A stretch of DNA of 40,346 nt, taken from NCBI GenBank assembly GCA_001632425.1, contig KV425660.1, positions 41,424-81,769 on the forward strand. The letters run 5' to 3'. Position 1 is the first letter of the stretch. Each line of letters starts with the position of its first letter. The position numbers and the translations under genes are program-made. Below, one piece after another: positions 22,084 through 32,240 of this stretch. Origin of the DNA: Neolentinus lepideus HHB14362 ss-1. Taxonomy: Eukaryota; Basidiomycota; Agaricomycetes; Gloeophyllales; Gloeophyllaceae. Below the pieces are notes generated by a model that saw only the letters and a list, made by a program, of their open reading frames with translations, was not told the DNA's origin and did not search any database.

Positions 22084-23545
22084 AGTGACGACAAGAACGA
22101 CAGTGATGAGCAAGAAAGCGGAATAAAGGACCAAGAAGACTAGCACAGACTCCAGAGGACAAACGAGGATAAAATGCGACCGGCCCCCAAACCATAGCCA
22201 CCCTCATTTCGCACGTGGTAGATGCGCTTGGCAACCGTCATCTTGCCAGACGCGACACTCACCTCAACGAATGTCTCGAACAACCATTCAACAATCAGCA
22301 TCGGTCGAAATGCTTCATTCAGCGGTGCGAGTTTCTGGCACCACTCTATACTAAGTCTGACAAAATTAATTCGACTGCCGTTGAACAGCGGATAAAAGGC
22401 AAGACTGCGAAGCACATTTTCTTCGGAGGACGCGTTCGCAAAGTTTCGTTATGTGTTTCAACGTTGGACGGTGCCTTCCTTCGGCATGAAGAATCCTTTG
22501 GATATTATCCTGTCACCTGTGAGCTGGGAGTCGAACACGAAGACCGAATGCAGGAAACGGAGAGATAGTACTAGTGGTCAAAAAGAAGAGGGGGATGCGC
22601 CTGTCGTGGATTGCAGGTCTTATATATCCCTCAGACGTGAAGGGTAGGTGACAACACTGGTGCGTCGTGAGTTAGTATGACATTCCTGTGAAGGGTCGCG
22701 GATTCTATAACTGCATACTGAGCTGCCTAAAGTGAAGCCACGTGGTATGTCAGAAATCGTGTGTGACGTCAATGCTATCCTTCCGTTAAAATTTGAAATT
22801 GGAATATGCAGCACTATGAAGCAGTTGTAGGACACAATACTGACTGAATTGAATAGTAGGGCCAATTCCAAAACATATCGCGCCTACACGGAACCATGCC
22901 GTAATGCAGGTAATTTTCCTAAAAGAAAAAATCTATAAAATCGCACTCGCTTACAGGCAGTCCTCTTCGCAGAGTGGAATAGAATTGTGTAGTACGATCT
23001 ACTTCACGTCTCTGTTATATTTTCCCGTTTTAATATTATGTACAAGAGGCGCAATGAAGATGCCGGTAGGTAGTTAGATCTGCAAACGACTAAATTCGTC
23101 ACGTGACTGCAGACAACGCCAACTCGTCCAATTTATAACTTCACCACATTGCTTTTTGCACAAATCGGGTGGGCTACAAATACACTAGAAGTGCAGGGTA
23201 CGCTATTCCAGGTGGGCCGCTAACCACCAGTAGACTCAATGGCGAGATCTTCATCGCTCCGGCCTCGTTTCCATGCTCAGGCCACACGTTTCTTCTCGTT
23301 CTCGAGAACCGCTGCACTGATCCCTGTTGTGCCTTCACAGAACATATGCTACAGTGCATTTTTGAGTACCTATCAAGGTCCGAAGATTTTTGGCTTGTAG
23401 AAGGCGCTGTAGGGGGCGAGGTAGATTTGCCAAATTTGCCAACCTACCTGAATGATGGTATCAGGCCAAACAACGGTTCGGCATATCTATTATTACTAGT
23501 TCGTAGCCTTTCCTACCTCGAAATGAGGCGTGTATCTGCCGGGGC
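22084..23545. other. Intergenic region between divergent PL14 genes
   Basis: About 1.5 kb with several open frames, none with ATG, splice support and motif together. A TATA-like ctataaaa occurs near 22934. The left end should hold the promoter of the linker-bearing PL14 gene. A plus frame at 23169-23633 begins at GTG and gives IFEYLSRSED, slightly F-box-like, but adjoining frames disagree. Confidence 0.4.
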
Positions 23546-24016
23546 ATCGCAGATAGCTACTAGCTTCGGCACTATCTGCCTTTACTGCCAGTCTCATCTC
23601 AGGAAAGTATCGCGGCAGCCCTCCGAGGTCTAGAACTTCATCGCGCCTCTCTCTATCTCATCTTTCAGAAGGTCATTGGAGCAGAACTCCCGCCACTATC
23701 TTGTTCCGCTCCGGGACTTGCAGGTCTCTTGTCCAAGGGTTATCAACTTTGGTAAGTCTGATTTCCCCTTCCCGGTCACACTGATTTTGAACAGTGTGAG
23801 GGTCAACGTTGTACGATGTACCCCACAAGTGCACCAGATGGCATCACGATGCGATCCTCCAATCTTGTCAAGACGGGTGGATACACTAGGCTCATCAAGG
23901 CCAGAACTCCTGATACAGTATATCGCGATGACTCCATTACCCTACATCATAACCTGCAGGCAGCGTTCTCTTTCTCCCCATGCTGCCAGTCCTCAGGCTT
24001 CCATCGCAGGTGGTAA
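23546..24016 (+). other. Candidate spliced hypothetical or decayed gene fragment
   Basis: Two open segments are joined by a good 43-nt intron at about 23752-23794 (gtaagt donor, ctgat branch, aacag acceptor). The first reads LPLLPVSSQESIAAALRGLE and then RASLYLIFQKVIGAELPP. The second reads CEGQRCTMYPTSAPDGITMR and ends at a stop near 24016. I found no convincing first exon with ATG; upstream frames (a possible ATG at 23239) do not join cleanly. It may be a degenerate gene, or a small gene whose 5' exons I cannot place. Family not recognised. Confidence 0.3.
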
Positions 24017-24183
24017 ATCGCCATGCTGATCACGAGTGTACGTCCACGTTGCGCGCGCTTCTTCCTGGTCCACATAGCCATATTCGCTATGGGGTTTTCC
24101 TGGGTATTCCTACCTGGTCGGGCCTCTAAATACTCACTCCCAACTCCTCGATTTCTCACCTACCGGAAGTCAAACCCTCCCCC

Positions 24184-25235
24184 ATGTCCTTCCTCACCGC
24201 TCCTCGACTCCTCTCCCTCCTTCTGGCCCTAGCAGCCACTTCAGACGTAGCCGCTGTCCCCACTCTCTCCTCCCGAGCCACCAGCTGCTCCCTTTCCGAA
24301 CTCTTCCCCGACGGACAAGGAAGTAACCGCTGGACGACCTGCCCCTCCTCCAGCAGCTCCGTCTCGCTCTCTGATTCTACCCTCCGGCCCACGAATAATA
24401 TCGCGGCACTGTCCCATAAGTATGTCACACCGCCAGACGGCAGCTCTGACACGGCGATGCAGGCACATTACCCGAAAGGCTCGTATGTCCCGTCAGAGTC
24501 GCCGCAGGGCGGGTTCTCGTTCTACGCATCCGGACCAAAATCAGTCGATTTAACCACTGCGAAGGAGACAACGTTTGGGTACAGGGTGTGGTTCCCCAGC
24601 GGTTTTGACTTTGTCAAAGGCGGGAAGCTGCCTGGGCTCTGTCAGTAACTCTCCTTCCACTCATCAATCCATCCACTGATGACATCTCTCAAGACGGCGG
24701 GAACTCTGCGAGCGGCTCCATCTCCTGCTCGGGCGGGGCTCGCGACGACGCCTGTTTCTCTGCGCGCTTCATGTGGCGCACCGACGGCGCGGGAGAGCTC
24801 TACACCTATCTCCCACCCTCGTACTCAGCCAACAATAACGTGTGCAACGTCGCGCCCTACAGCACGTGCAACCCTACCTACGGCGCGTCTGTAGGGCGCG
24901 GGGCGTTCACATTCGCGACGGGGGCGTGGACGACGATCAGCCAGCGCGTGAGACTTAACGATGCGGGTGCGGAGAATGGGGAGCTCGAGGTGTTCGCAAA
25001 CGGGAAGAGTGTGATTAGTGTGGGCGGATTGGTTCTGAGAAATTCGAGCTCGGGACGGATTAGGGGGATGATGATGCAGACGTTTTTTGGAGGTAGGGCT
25101 CGTGATATCATAATTTGATAGTGTGCTAACTCTCTGCACCTCTTCGCTTTAGGTTCGACTTCGGACTGGGCAACTCCGAGAGACCAGGACGTCTACTTTG
25201 CTGATTTATCCGTGGCCATCACCAAGACGCTATGA
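24184..25235 (+). CDS. Secreted PL14-like polysaccharide lyase
   Basis: Three exons, 24184-24640, 24694-25092 and 25153-25235, give 312 aa. A signal peptide covers about residues 1-24 (LLSLLLALAATSDVAA). The lyase domain then starts almost at once with SCSLSELFPDGQG, so the long linker of its paralogue is absent. Family marks are HYPKGSYVPS, GGFSFYASGP, GGKLPGLYGG, FMWRTDGAGELYTYLPPS, ATGAWTTISQRV and VYFADLSVAI. It is divergent from the first lyase; intron positions and lengths of exons 2 and 3 are identical, so the pair arose by gene duplication with inversion. A TATA-like ctaaatac lies near 24126. Extracellular action on a uronate polymer is the family expectation. Confidence 0.85.
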
Positions 25236-25955
25236 TCTCGTTGGTTGTCCTATTTATTGCTTCGCCTATTTTGTACAGATCTCCACACCAGCATACTCTT
25301 GATACTTTGTTACTCGTGCCACGCGTTCTTGCTACTACTGTTATTGCCATGTTTATTTCTTTGGTTTATCTTCTCTTCCTGTGTCTCTGACTGCTGCACA
25401 TGCACCACCACTGTACCATAGCTTTCCAGCAAATCAACGAATTCGGCTTCCGTTGGTCACTTAGATCTGCAAAGAAATAAGATAATCGTAGACGTGTAAG
25501 TGCTATATTGCATCAGCTGTATGTGTATCTGAATCATTCTGATATGATTAATGACTTGGAGTGCTGTGGCGTCGGCAGATGCCGGTAGGGTGGGAAAATG
25601 TGCATTTTGAGGCAGCAGAAACCCCTGTGGCACCAGCAATTTCCGATGGCATTTCTGTACCAATGAGCCCATGGCATCGGCTCTCCAGGGTACAGCAGCC
25701 AAGACAATAATCCGGAATCGGGGAGCCCGGACGAAGCACCACATGACCGTTGTTCCGCATGAACGGCCATCATTGCTTCGATTCTTTTAAATGGTCGCCA
25801 CCAGATGGACGACCGTGGTCTGTGGCGGGTTAGAGTTGAGTCGCCCTTCAGGTTGCTTTGAGCTTTATGACCTGTGTGTTTGTTATCCTCCTCATTTCCT
25901 CTGTCCGTGTGCTAACCGTATTATCAGCTGCTCGAAGAGCAAATACTAGTCAGTC
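25236..25955. other. Intergenic region, no supported gene
   Basis: About 720 bp between the PL14 stop and the first F-box paralogue. Minus open frames at 25457-25773 overlap one another in different frames and have no recognisable motif. Confidence 0.45.
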
Positions 25956-27206
25956 ATGTCTGGCCTCTCTTCGATCGGTGAGCAGCCTGGCAGCTTTGGA
26001 TGAAAGACTGAATAACATACTTTGCCTATAGTTGTCAGCAAGTTCTCATTGCCTGTCGAAACATGGCTTCGGATCTTTGAGACCCTTACCTGCGATCCTG
26101 CTGCAATGAATACGGCTGAACGTGACCTCTTTCTCTTTGACGTGGCTGGTGAAGCACTCCCGCGCAAGAGACCCCTGAATACCACGGCGCTAGCTCTGAT
26201 ACAAGTATGTCGGAACTGGCGAGCTCTTGCCACCCAATTTTTGTATCGGTACATAGCCGTGTACGACGACTTCTCTTTGGACCTCTTACGCCGTACACTT
26301 CTGGATTCTCAAACGAGCAACAACGTAGGACTGAAAGTGTACGTGTGGCGCCTGGATGTCTCAGCTGATCTGTGCACTGCCAAATCGAACAAGCTGCCTG
26401 AGGTTCTATCCCTTCTACCCCGTCTTCGAATCGTACATCTTCCTTGGAAATTGACGGTCTCGGGGCTCAATGTCATCTGCCCGGACATCTTTACCTCCCT
26501 TTCATCCAGCCACGATTCCATCCAATCCCTCGATTTCTCGGACTGTACGGTCGTCGTGAACCCTCGTGACATGAGGGAATTTCTGGCCAATACTCCTCAC
26601 TTGCGCATCTTGAACCTCAGTCGACATCACAGTAGTGAAAAGAATTTTACTGTCAGCAGTCTCCGCCCTGTTATCCTCCCAGAACTCCACACCCTCTATG
26701 TCCCGCACCACAAATCCTTCCCCATAATCGAAGGGGACTCATTCCCTCATCTTCATCGATTGATGTTCTTAGTACGAGACGCTAGGGATATTTACATCTG
26801 GCAGAAACAATTGCGTCAATGCGGGCGGCAGCTTACCTCTGCCATTCTGTGTATCCTCCGGGATAGCGACCACGTACAGCATATCATGGATATTGTATCT
26901 GCATCTTGTCCTTGTCTCACACACCTGAGCATTATGTCAGATCGAGATAAATGGTGGCCTCGATATCTCAACCTGCACCACATTACCCATATCTCCGTCC
27001 CGCGGCGTCGCTATGACGTGCAGACGTTCTTTGGGAATGTACTCACCTTGCAAGGGCTAGCTCTGCAGGTGGTTCAGGTGCCCTTCGCTATGGTACAACA
27101 GCTCGTCGCTCTGCCCGATCTCCACAGAAAGATTCTTTTATGCCACTTCCGAGTAGAGGACGGACACGGACGCCCCCTTACGGATTACAGTATAATGCCA
27201 ATCTAG
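25956..27206 (+). CDS. F-box protein, paralogue 1 of the local array
   Basis: Exons 25956-25977 and 26032-27206 give 398 aa. The long open frame alone begins at a TTG, but a 22-nt first exon (ATG, MSGLSSI) joins in phase through a 54-nt gtgagc..tatag intron. The F-box-like segment is KFSLPVETWLRIFETLTCDP, then LALIQVCRNWRALATQFLYR. Leucine-rich segments follow (LLPRLRIVHLPW, LANTPHLRILNLSR, CPCLTHLSI). The tail CHFRVEDGHGRPLTDYS is shared with the other two paralogues. Expected role: adaptor for an SCF ubiquitin ligase, target unknown. Confidence 0.8.
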
Positions 27207-27568
27207 CCCATATCATTCCTGTGTGGTGAAAATTCTCCCGCAAATCATGATGATGTAGACTAACGGTACACGGTACCTACAGGAGCGGTGGTATGAGCAT
27301 CTATGTCGAGGGCTACAGACAAATTTATCAGAGCGCGTGACCGCGACGCCGCGTGTGCGCGGGACTTCACATTTCTAACAGGCTGGTTTCTCAACAAAAA
27401 TATTCAATGTAAATAGACGAGGTACTTATATAATGGATTGTAATGTAGCCAACGTGTAAGGTGCATTGCAATGACAGTCACATGCGATGGAGGTAGCTAC
27501 TAGCTGCTAACTCAGAGGGAGCAAAGGCTATCGGGTGACCAACCCCATCGCATATTTGCATTCAATGT
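27207..27568. other. Short intergenic region downstream of F-box paralogue 1
   Basis: About 360 bp holding the 3' UTR of the F-box gene and, on the other strand, that of the convergent decayed gene. Nothing else is recognised. Confidence 0.4.
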
Positions 27569-28336
27569 TCATGGTGCTTCGTCCTTCTCGAAGGCGATGT
27601 GGAAAGGACGGTGGTCACTGTGAGATTCGATTGCGGATTGCCTTTGTCTCCCTACGACAGCATATAGGCAAGTTAGTAAACCGCTCCTTCGCGTGAAACA
27701 GAGCATTATTTACGGGCTCTCTCACGCTTGAGGAGACATCTACGATCATTCAGTCAACTTCCTATCCTCCCGCCACACTACCTTGTGACTCAACTTAACG
27801 ATCAACGGGCCAAGCTCCGCCGAAGCGGCACACCACACACGTAGTTTCTAGTTGTATTTCACCCTCCACGCTTACATGGCGGGGTCGTCTCGTTGTCAGT
27901 TTCATCCGCCCAGACTCGGAGCCGTCAATGGGGGCTGTCCCCTGTCGCAGGCGGCAATGCCTATCACCTATTTACGGAAGGTAGTTCGGCACGCTGCGAA
28001 TGCAGTCTGTGTCAGTGAAGGTGCCGGCCAGAGCGACAGAGAACGTGTGGTGTGACTAACTGAGCAGTGGTCTTGCCGGGGGTGATGCCAGAGTCCCGTG
28101 TGGTTGGAGCTAAAGGCTAAATGGAGGCGGAGGGAAGAGGAAGAGGAAGAGGAAGAGGAAGAGGAAGAGGAAGAGGAAGTATACAAAGACAGTACACACC
28201 TCGTCGTTGAGGCAGGATTGCCTTCACTCATCGTCAAGTATGTCATTCTCAAGCTTTAGGCCAGCGACAGAGCGAAGTAGATGATGATGGGAGACAAGAC
28301 GCGCTGGTGGTCGAAAAAGATGAACCACGCCTTATA
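27569..28336 (-). pseudogene. Decayed spliced gene, copy A (convergent to F-box 1)
   Basis: The last exon is well supported: 27651-27569, ending GAA GCA CCA TGA. It is preceded by a 60-odd-nt intron with branch ttactaac and acceptor tcgtag, then an exon ending KRERA in the same phase as copy B. Further upstream the frame is poor. A segment reading WFIFFDHQRVLSPIIIYFAL, membrane-helix-like, is followed at once by TAA, and the next frame stops again. A TATA-like tatataa (minus) sits at about 28334-28341. The same intron-exon layout recurs at 31.4-32.2 kb. Family unknown; probably broken. Confidence 0.4.
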
Positions 28337-28370
28337 TACCGCTATGGCTAACAGGCGGTAGACAGCTTAT
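27640..28370. repeat. Diverged intergenic duplicate, copy A
   Basis: Collinear with 31510-32240. Shared blocks in the same order include ataggcaagttagtaaac, gccgaagcggcacacca, cccagactcggagccg, ggtgtgactaactgagc and gacagcttatg. The copies differ by many substitutions and small indels, so the duplication is not recent. Confidence 0.8.
28133..28179. repeat. (GAGGAA)n microsatellite
   Basis: About seven and a half units of a purine-only hexamer. Copy B has only a remnant (gaggggaagaggaag) at the matching place. Read on the minus strand it is a pyrimidine tract just ahead of a likely acceptor (ccatttag) of the decayed gene, so it may have expanded inside that intron. Confidence 0.9.
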
Positions 28371-29542
28371 GGGTCTCCTACGGAGATCTACTCGAATTAT
28401 CTCGCGTGGAGGTGCGCTACTCCGTAAGCTTACTCCTGTTCCATCATGTTAGGAGCATCGTGAAGTAGACGTGTCGATGTGGGACTGGAGAACTCTCGGG
28501 AGGTGAGCAGAAAATGATAGCTCGGAGACGCGTGGCAGACGCAAGACCGACGGCGATGTAGAGGAGCTAAAAAATATGATCGTGAAAGAGCTATATCGGA
28601 TAAACAGAGTGTTGAGTGCACACGCGTAGGCCGACGCGGCGAGAGTCCCAGTGATCGGGGAGCACGGGATAATTGCAAAGGTCGTCCGTCGGTGTGACTT
28701 ACAGTATAGTAGGCCCATAACGTTGTATATGCATCTGTGAGATGCGTCAGCCCATTCATGAAGCAAATATCGACGGACAAGAACAAGAGATCAGAATTAA
28801 AAGGCAATAAAAAATGTCCGCCTCATCCTGATGGACTCGGAACAGGTCTGAGAAGTTTATCATCCTGGAAAGATACGGGACGGATGTATATAAGAATGAA
28901 GAACTCACATGACATAAGGCGCACAGGATATTCGAGCATATCATTCATACCAGCGAAAACAATTTTCACCAATTACAACTTGAACGTCTAAAATCAATAC
29001 CGTCGGCAGCAAATTCGATACCAGTCGTCGCATCCCAAGTAGCGAGAACGGCGAGATGTACAAGGTGCATACAGCACGTCGCCACCATAATGAGATTGTG
29101 GTTGCAGGATGGAGAAGTAGAGCGCATGTGCCCCGTCCACGGATTGTGGCCCCGCATATCTCCGGTCCGCTCTCAGGCCATCGACATCACCTGCCAGTGT
29201 TCGAACGTTCAACGTTCAACAAGCATGCGACAGCAATCATGATGCTACCTATTTTGACTCTCAGGACCACTTAAAATAGTGTATGTTGTGATTTATCGCA
29301 TCCATCCAAACGCGACTTTACTTTTAACCTACAGACATTTCTACGACTTACGAATTTGCTCTGGATCTCTAATTCATTGCAGAAGTACAAGCTCTGATCG
29401 TTAACAACTCTGGCCGGAGTTTTATCTTGGTGAGGCTAGTCATTTGCGACTAGTATGCATACCTTAGTCGTGAGTCACTCAGTTCATAGCGCTCTTCTTC
29501 ATTCCTGCTGATATTTTAGGTTTAACTAGATCAACCCTAAAG
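28371..29542. other. Intergenic region upstream of F-box paralogue 2
   Basis: About 1.2 kb. Minus open frames at 28430-28944 overlap in several frames. A minus segment near 29000-29140 reads NLIMVATCCMHLVHLAVLAT, membrane-helix-like, and may be the 5' part of the decayed copy A gene. The last 400 bp resemble the region upstream of the broken F-box gene (33470-33900), for example cgcatatctccggtccgc against cgcacatctccggtccgc. Confidence 0.45.
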
Positions 29543-30841
29543 ATGGCTTCAAGCATAACCCGTCTCTCTTCCATTAAGATGAGCTTGCGCCGTCTATCAT
29601 GGAAGACACAGCCATCCCAAAAGACTTCCGAGGAAGTCGTCAAGCCTTGCGGCGGCGAGAGCATCAGATACCTGCTCCCGGTCGAACTATGGCTCCGAAT
29701 ATTCGAGATTCTCGCATGCGATCCTGAGTCGATGGACACGAACGGACACAACCCATTCTTTGCATCTCAGTCATGCCAGGAGCGGAGGGTACAGAATATA
29801 TTGGCGCTTCCAATAATCAAAGTATGTCAACACTGGCGGATGTTGGCGACACCGATGTTGTACCAGTACATCGTGGTGAAAGACGAGAGCTGTTTAGATC
29901 TCTTGCTTCGCACGTTTGTTGATTGTCAGAGAAGGACCTGTCTTCATGTCAATACTTATGTCCACCGACTAGCCGTATCGGTGCAACTTTATACATCCGA
30001 CAATGCGGACAAGCTCTCCAGAGTTCTGTCCCTACTCCCCAACCTACAGATCATGTCATTTCCTGGAAGCATTTCACGCAAGTGGAAGGGTCTCCTTTCT
30101 CCGGTTATTCTGACAGCTCTATCTGCCTGTCACGAATCCATCCAAGTTCTAGATTTCTCAGACAGTGCTACGGCACCTCATCCCTTCGATTTGAGACGAC
30201 TTCTTTCCAATACCCCTCACCTGCGTGCCTTGACACTTACGCGCGAGTCGCCACGAGATCGGGAGGATGCTGTTGTCCCTTATCTTCGTCCACTCATTCT
30301 CCCAGAGCTTTACTTTCTGTCTATGAGATATCAGAGCTCCTTCCCGCTCGTCCCTGGCGATCAATTCTCCAGCCTCCGCTGCTTTGAATTCAAACTCGGT
30401 CACAATTCAGATTTCTCACTGTGGCGGAGACGATTATCCCAATACGGGAACCACGTCACTGCTGTTGCCGTGCACACGGGTCCATACCGAGTAGACATGC
30501 AAGCTGTTGTGGATATGCTGCGCGACACATGTCCCCATCTTACTCACTTGTCCATTGGACCAGGGGCACGTTGGAACCTTCCTCAAGGTCTCCGCCTGCC
30601 ATGCATCACGCACTTCGCTGTCCTGCGAGGTGGCGCTGCTGGTGCACACGCATTTTTTCAAAATCTCCTCACAATTCAAGCGCCGGATTTGCAGATGCTC
30701 CGACTGTCGTCGGCAATGGCCCTGCAGTTGGCGCTCTGGCCTGAGCTTTATGACCAGATCGATTCACGTCCTTTTCAGGTGCAGGATGAATTTGGATGGC
30801 CACTCACGAGCACGACTCTCCTATATCGAACGTATGGGTAG
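29543..30841 (+). CDS. F-box protein, paralogue 2 of the local array
   Basis: Intronless, 432 aa, with ATG at 29543. The N-terminal 45 residues are basic and Ser-rich, unlike paralogue 1. The F-box-like segment is YLLPVELWLRIFEILACDPE, then LPIIKVCQHWRMLATPMLYQ. Leucine-rich segments include RVLSLLPNLQIMSFPG, LLSNTPHLRALTLTR and CPHLTHLSIGPG. The C-terminus FQVQDEFGWPLTSTT matches the tail of paralogue 1. Position-by-position similarity to paralogues 1 and 3 along the whole length shows a common origin. It is the longest intact member. Likely SCF adaptor; target unknown. Confidence 0.83.
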   Translation: MASSITRLSSIKMSLRRLSWKTQPSQKTSEEVVKPCGGESIRYLLPVELWLRIFEILACDPESMDTNGHNPFFASQSCQERRVQNILALPIIKVCQHWRMLATPMLYQYIVVKDESCLDLLLRTFVDCQRRTCLHVNTYVHRLAVSVQLYTSDNADKLSRVLSLLPNLQIMSFPGSISRKWKGLLSPVILTALSACHESIQVLDFSDSATAPHPFDLRRLLSNTPHLRALTLTRESPRDREDAVVPYLRPLILPELYFLSMRYQSSFPLVPGDQFSSLRCFEFKLGHNSDFSLWRRRLSQYGNHVTAVAVHTGPYRVDMQAVVDMLRDTCPHLTHLSIGPGARWNLPQGLRLPCITHFAVLRGGAAGAHAFFQNLLTIQAPDLQMLRLSSAMALQLALWPELYDQIDSRPFQVQDEFGWPLTSTTLLYRTYG

Positions 30842-31380
30842 ATTGCTCTTTCGCGATTTTCGTTTATCAGTAGTTGTTTCCTCCTCATTCTGCCGAAGCA
30901 ATAGAACTACCGGTAACACAAGGGCTGATCTTGGCGCTTGAAGCTACTGAAGTACTAGCCAGGGCCTCGTCGAAATTTCTTGAAGCCGACAGCAGTCCAT
31001 ACATCGTTACACCGCCGGGGTGAAGCAGCCGTATGTTATATCGCAGGGTCACCATAGTGCTTTTGAGATTCCTGCATGGCTTCGAGCGCTTGACATGACT
31101 AGAGACTTAGAAGAGGTGAGGATAGTGTCGGAGAGCGGCATGGAAACGGGAGTCGACGCGATCGGTCACGCGTGATTAATAGCAGACGCGTCGGTGCATG
31201 TCATGACAAGCGTTTAAACTTGCAGTCCATTCCGGAGAATGAGGACTGCTCGAACAGGGTTCAATTCGACTTGTGTTCTAACTACCAGGCGATCCCAGAG
31301 TAAGTTCAATGCAGGTGACTGCACTGTTCGAGGATGTGCAAAGATACGGGTGGCTCCGGGGCCCGAGCCCTCAAAATGAA

Positions 31381-32215
31381 TTACACACACGTCCAACCAC
31401 TAGGAGAGCCTTCGCTGCTAACCCTGAGGGAGCGAGGGCTTTCGGATGATGGTATGGATGGTTTTGGAACATGCGCTGTAGTACTATGTCGTGAGGCGGA
31501 CCAGTTCGACCTCCCTAGGACGGCGTATAGGCAAGTTAGTAAACCATCCTTTCTCGTTGAATATAAGGATACTCACGGGCCCTCTTGCGCTTGAGGATAT
31601 ATCTGCTCATACTCCAATCAGTATCACACCCTTCTATCATAACGACTCTACGGCTCACCTTGACGATCCATGGGCCTGGCTTCGCCGAAGCGGCACACCA
31701 CAGGCGCACTTGTTCAGTCTCACCCTCCCCACTTACATGACGGTGTCATCTCTTTGTCAGCGCCATCAGCCCAGACTCGGAGCCGCCAATGGAGGTTTTG
31801 GGGGTTGCCCCTATCGCAGGGTAGTACGTCGGCATAGCCTGTCACCCTTGTGGGCTGCCCTATTAACGGAAGGTAGACCGGTATGCTGTGGATAATGGTT
31901 GGGTTAGTGTTGGAAGGTCGAAGGTGAGATTGAGGGACGTTACCGCGTGGTGTGACTAACTGAGCGGTAGTCCAGAGGTTGGAGCTAAAAGGCTAGAAGC
32001 AGACAGAGGGGAAGAGGAAGGGTCAGTAAGTACGCCGACGCGGTACATACCTTGTTGAGACGAATGTGACTTCTGCTCATCGTCGAGGATGTTGTCGTCA
32101 ATCCACAGGCCCGAAGTCAACATCAATATTAGCAGAGCCCAGCTGGTGCAGATGATGGCGTAGGACAAGTTGCGCTGGTGGTTGACGAGGATGATCCACG
32201 GCCTTTATACCGCTG
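31381..32215 (-). pseudogene. Candidate spliced gene or remnant, copy B (convergent to F-box 2)
   Basis: Better preserved than copy A. The last exon 31514-31381 is open for 44 codons (GG + RSNWSASRHSTTAHVPKP and on, ending TGT GTG TAA). It is preceded by a textbook intron (gtgagt, ttactaac, cctag) and an exon reading DTDWSMSRYILKRKRA in phase. Upstream, an ATG-started short exon (MSRSHIRLNK near 32071) splices through a 58-nt intron to a long open stretch beginning PFSSNLWTTAQLVTPRG. A different frame there gives a helix-like YAIICTSWALLILMLTSGLW. I could not build one full protein, and the family is not recognised. Confidence 0.4.
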
Positions 32216-32240
32216 TGGCTGACAGGCAGTTGACAGCTTA
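31510..32240. repeat. Diverged intergenic duplicate, copy B
   Basis: Collinear partner of 27640-28370, with the same order of conserved blocks. Together with the flanking F-box genes it defines a duplicated unit. Confidence 0.8.

Noticed and set aside
22215..22568. 117-codon plus frame upstream of the PL14 gene
   Set aside because: Starts at GTG, no motif, no splice support; probably promoter sequence.
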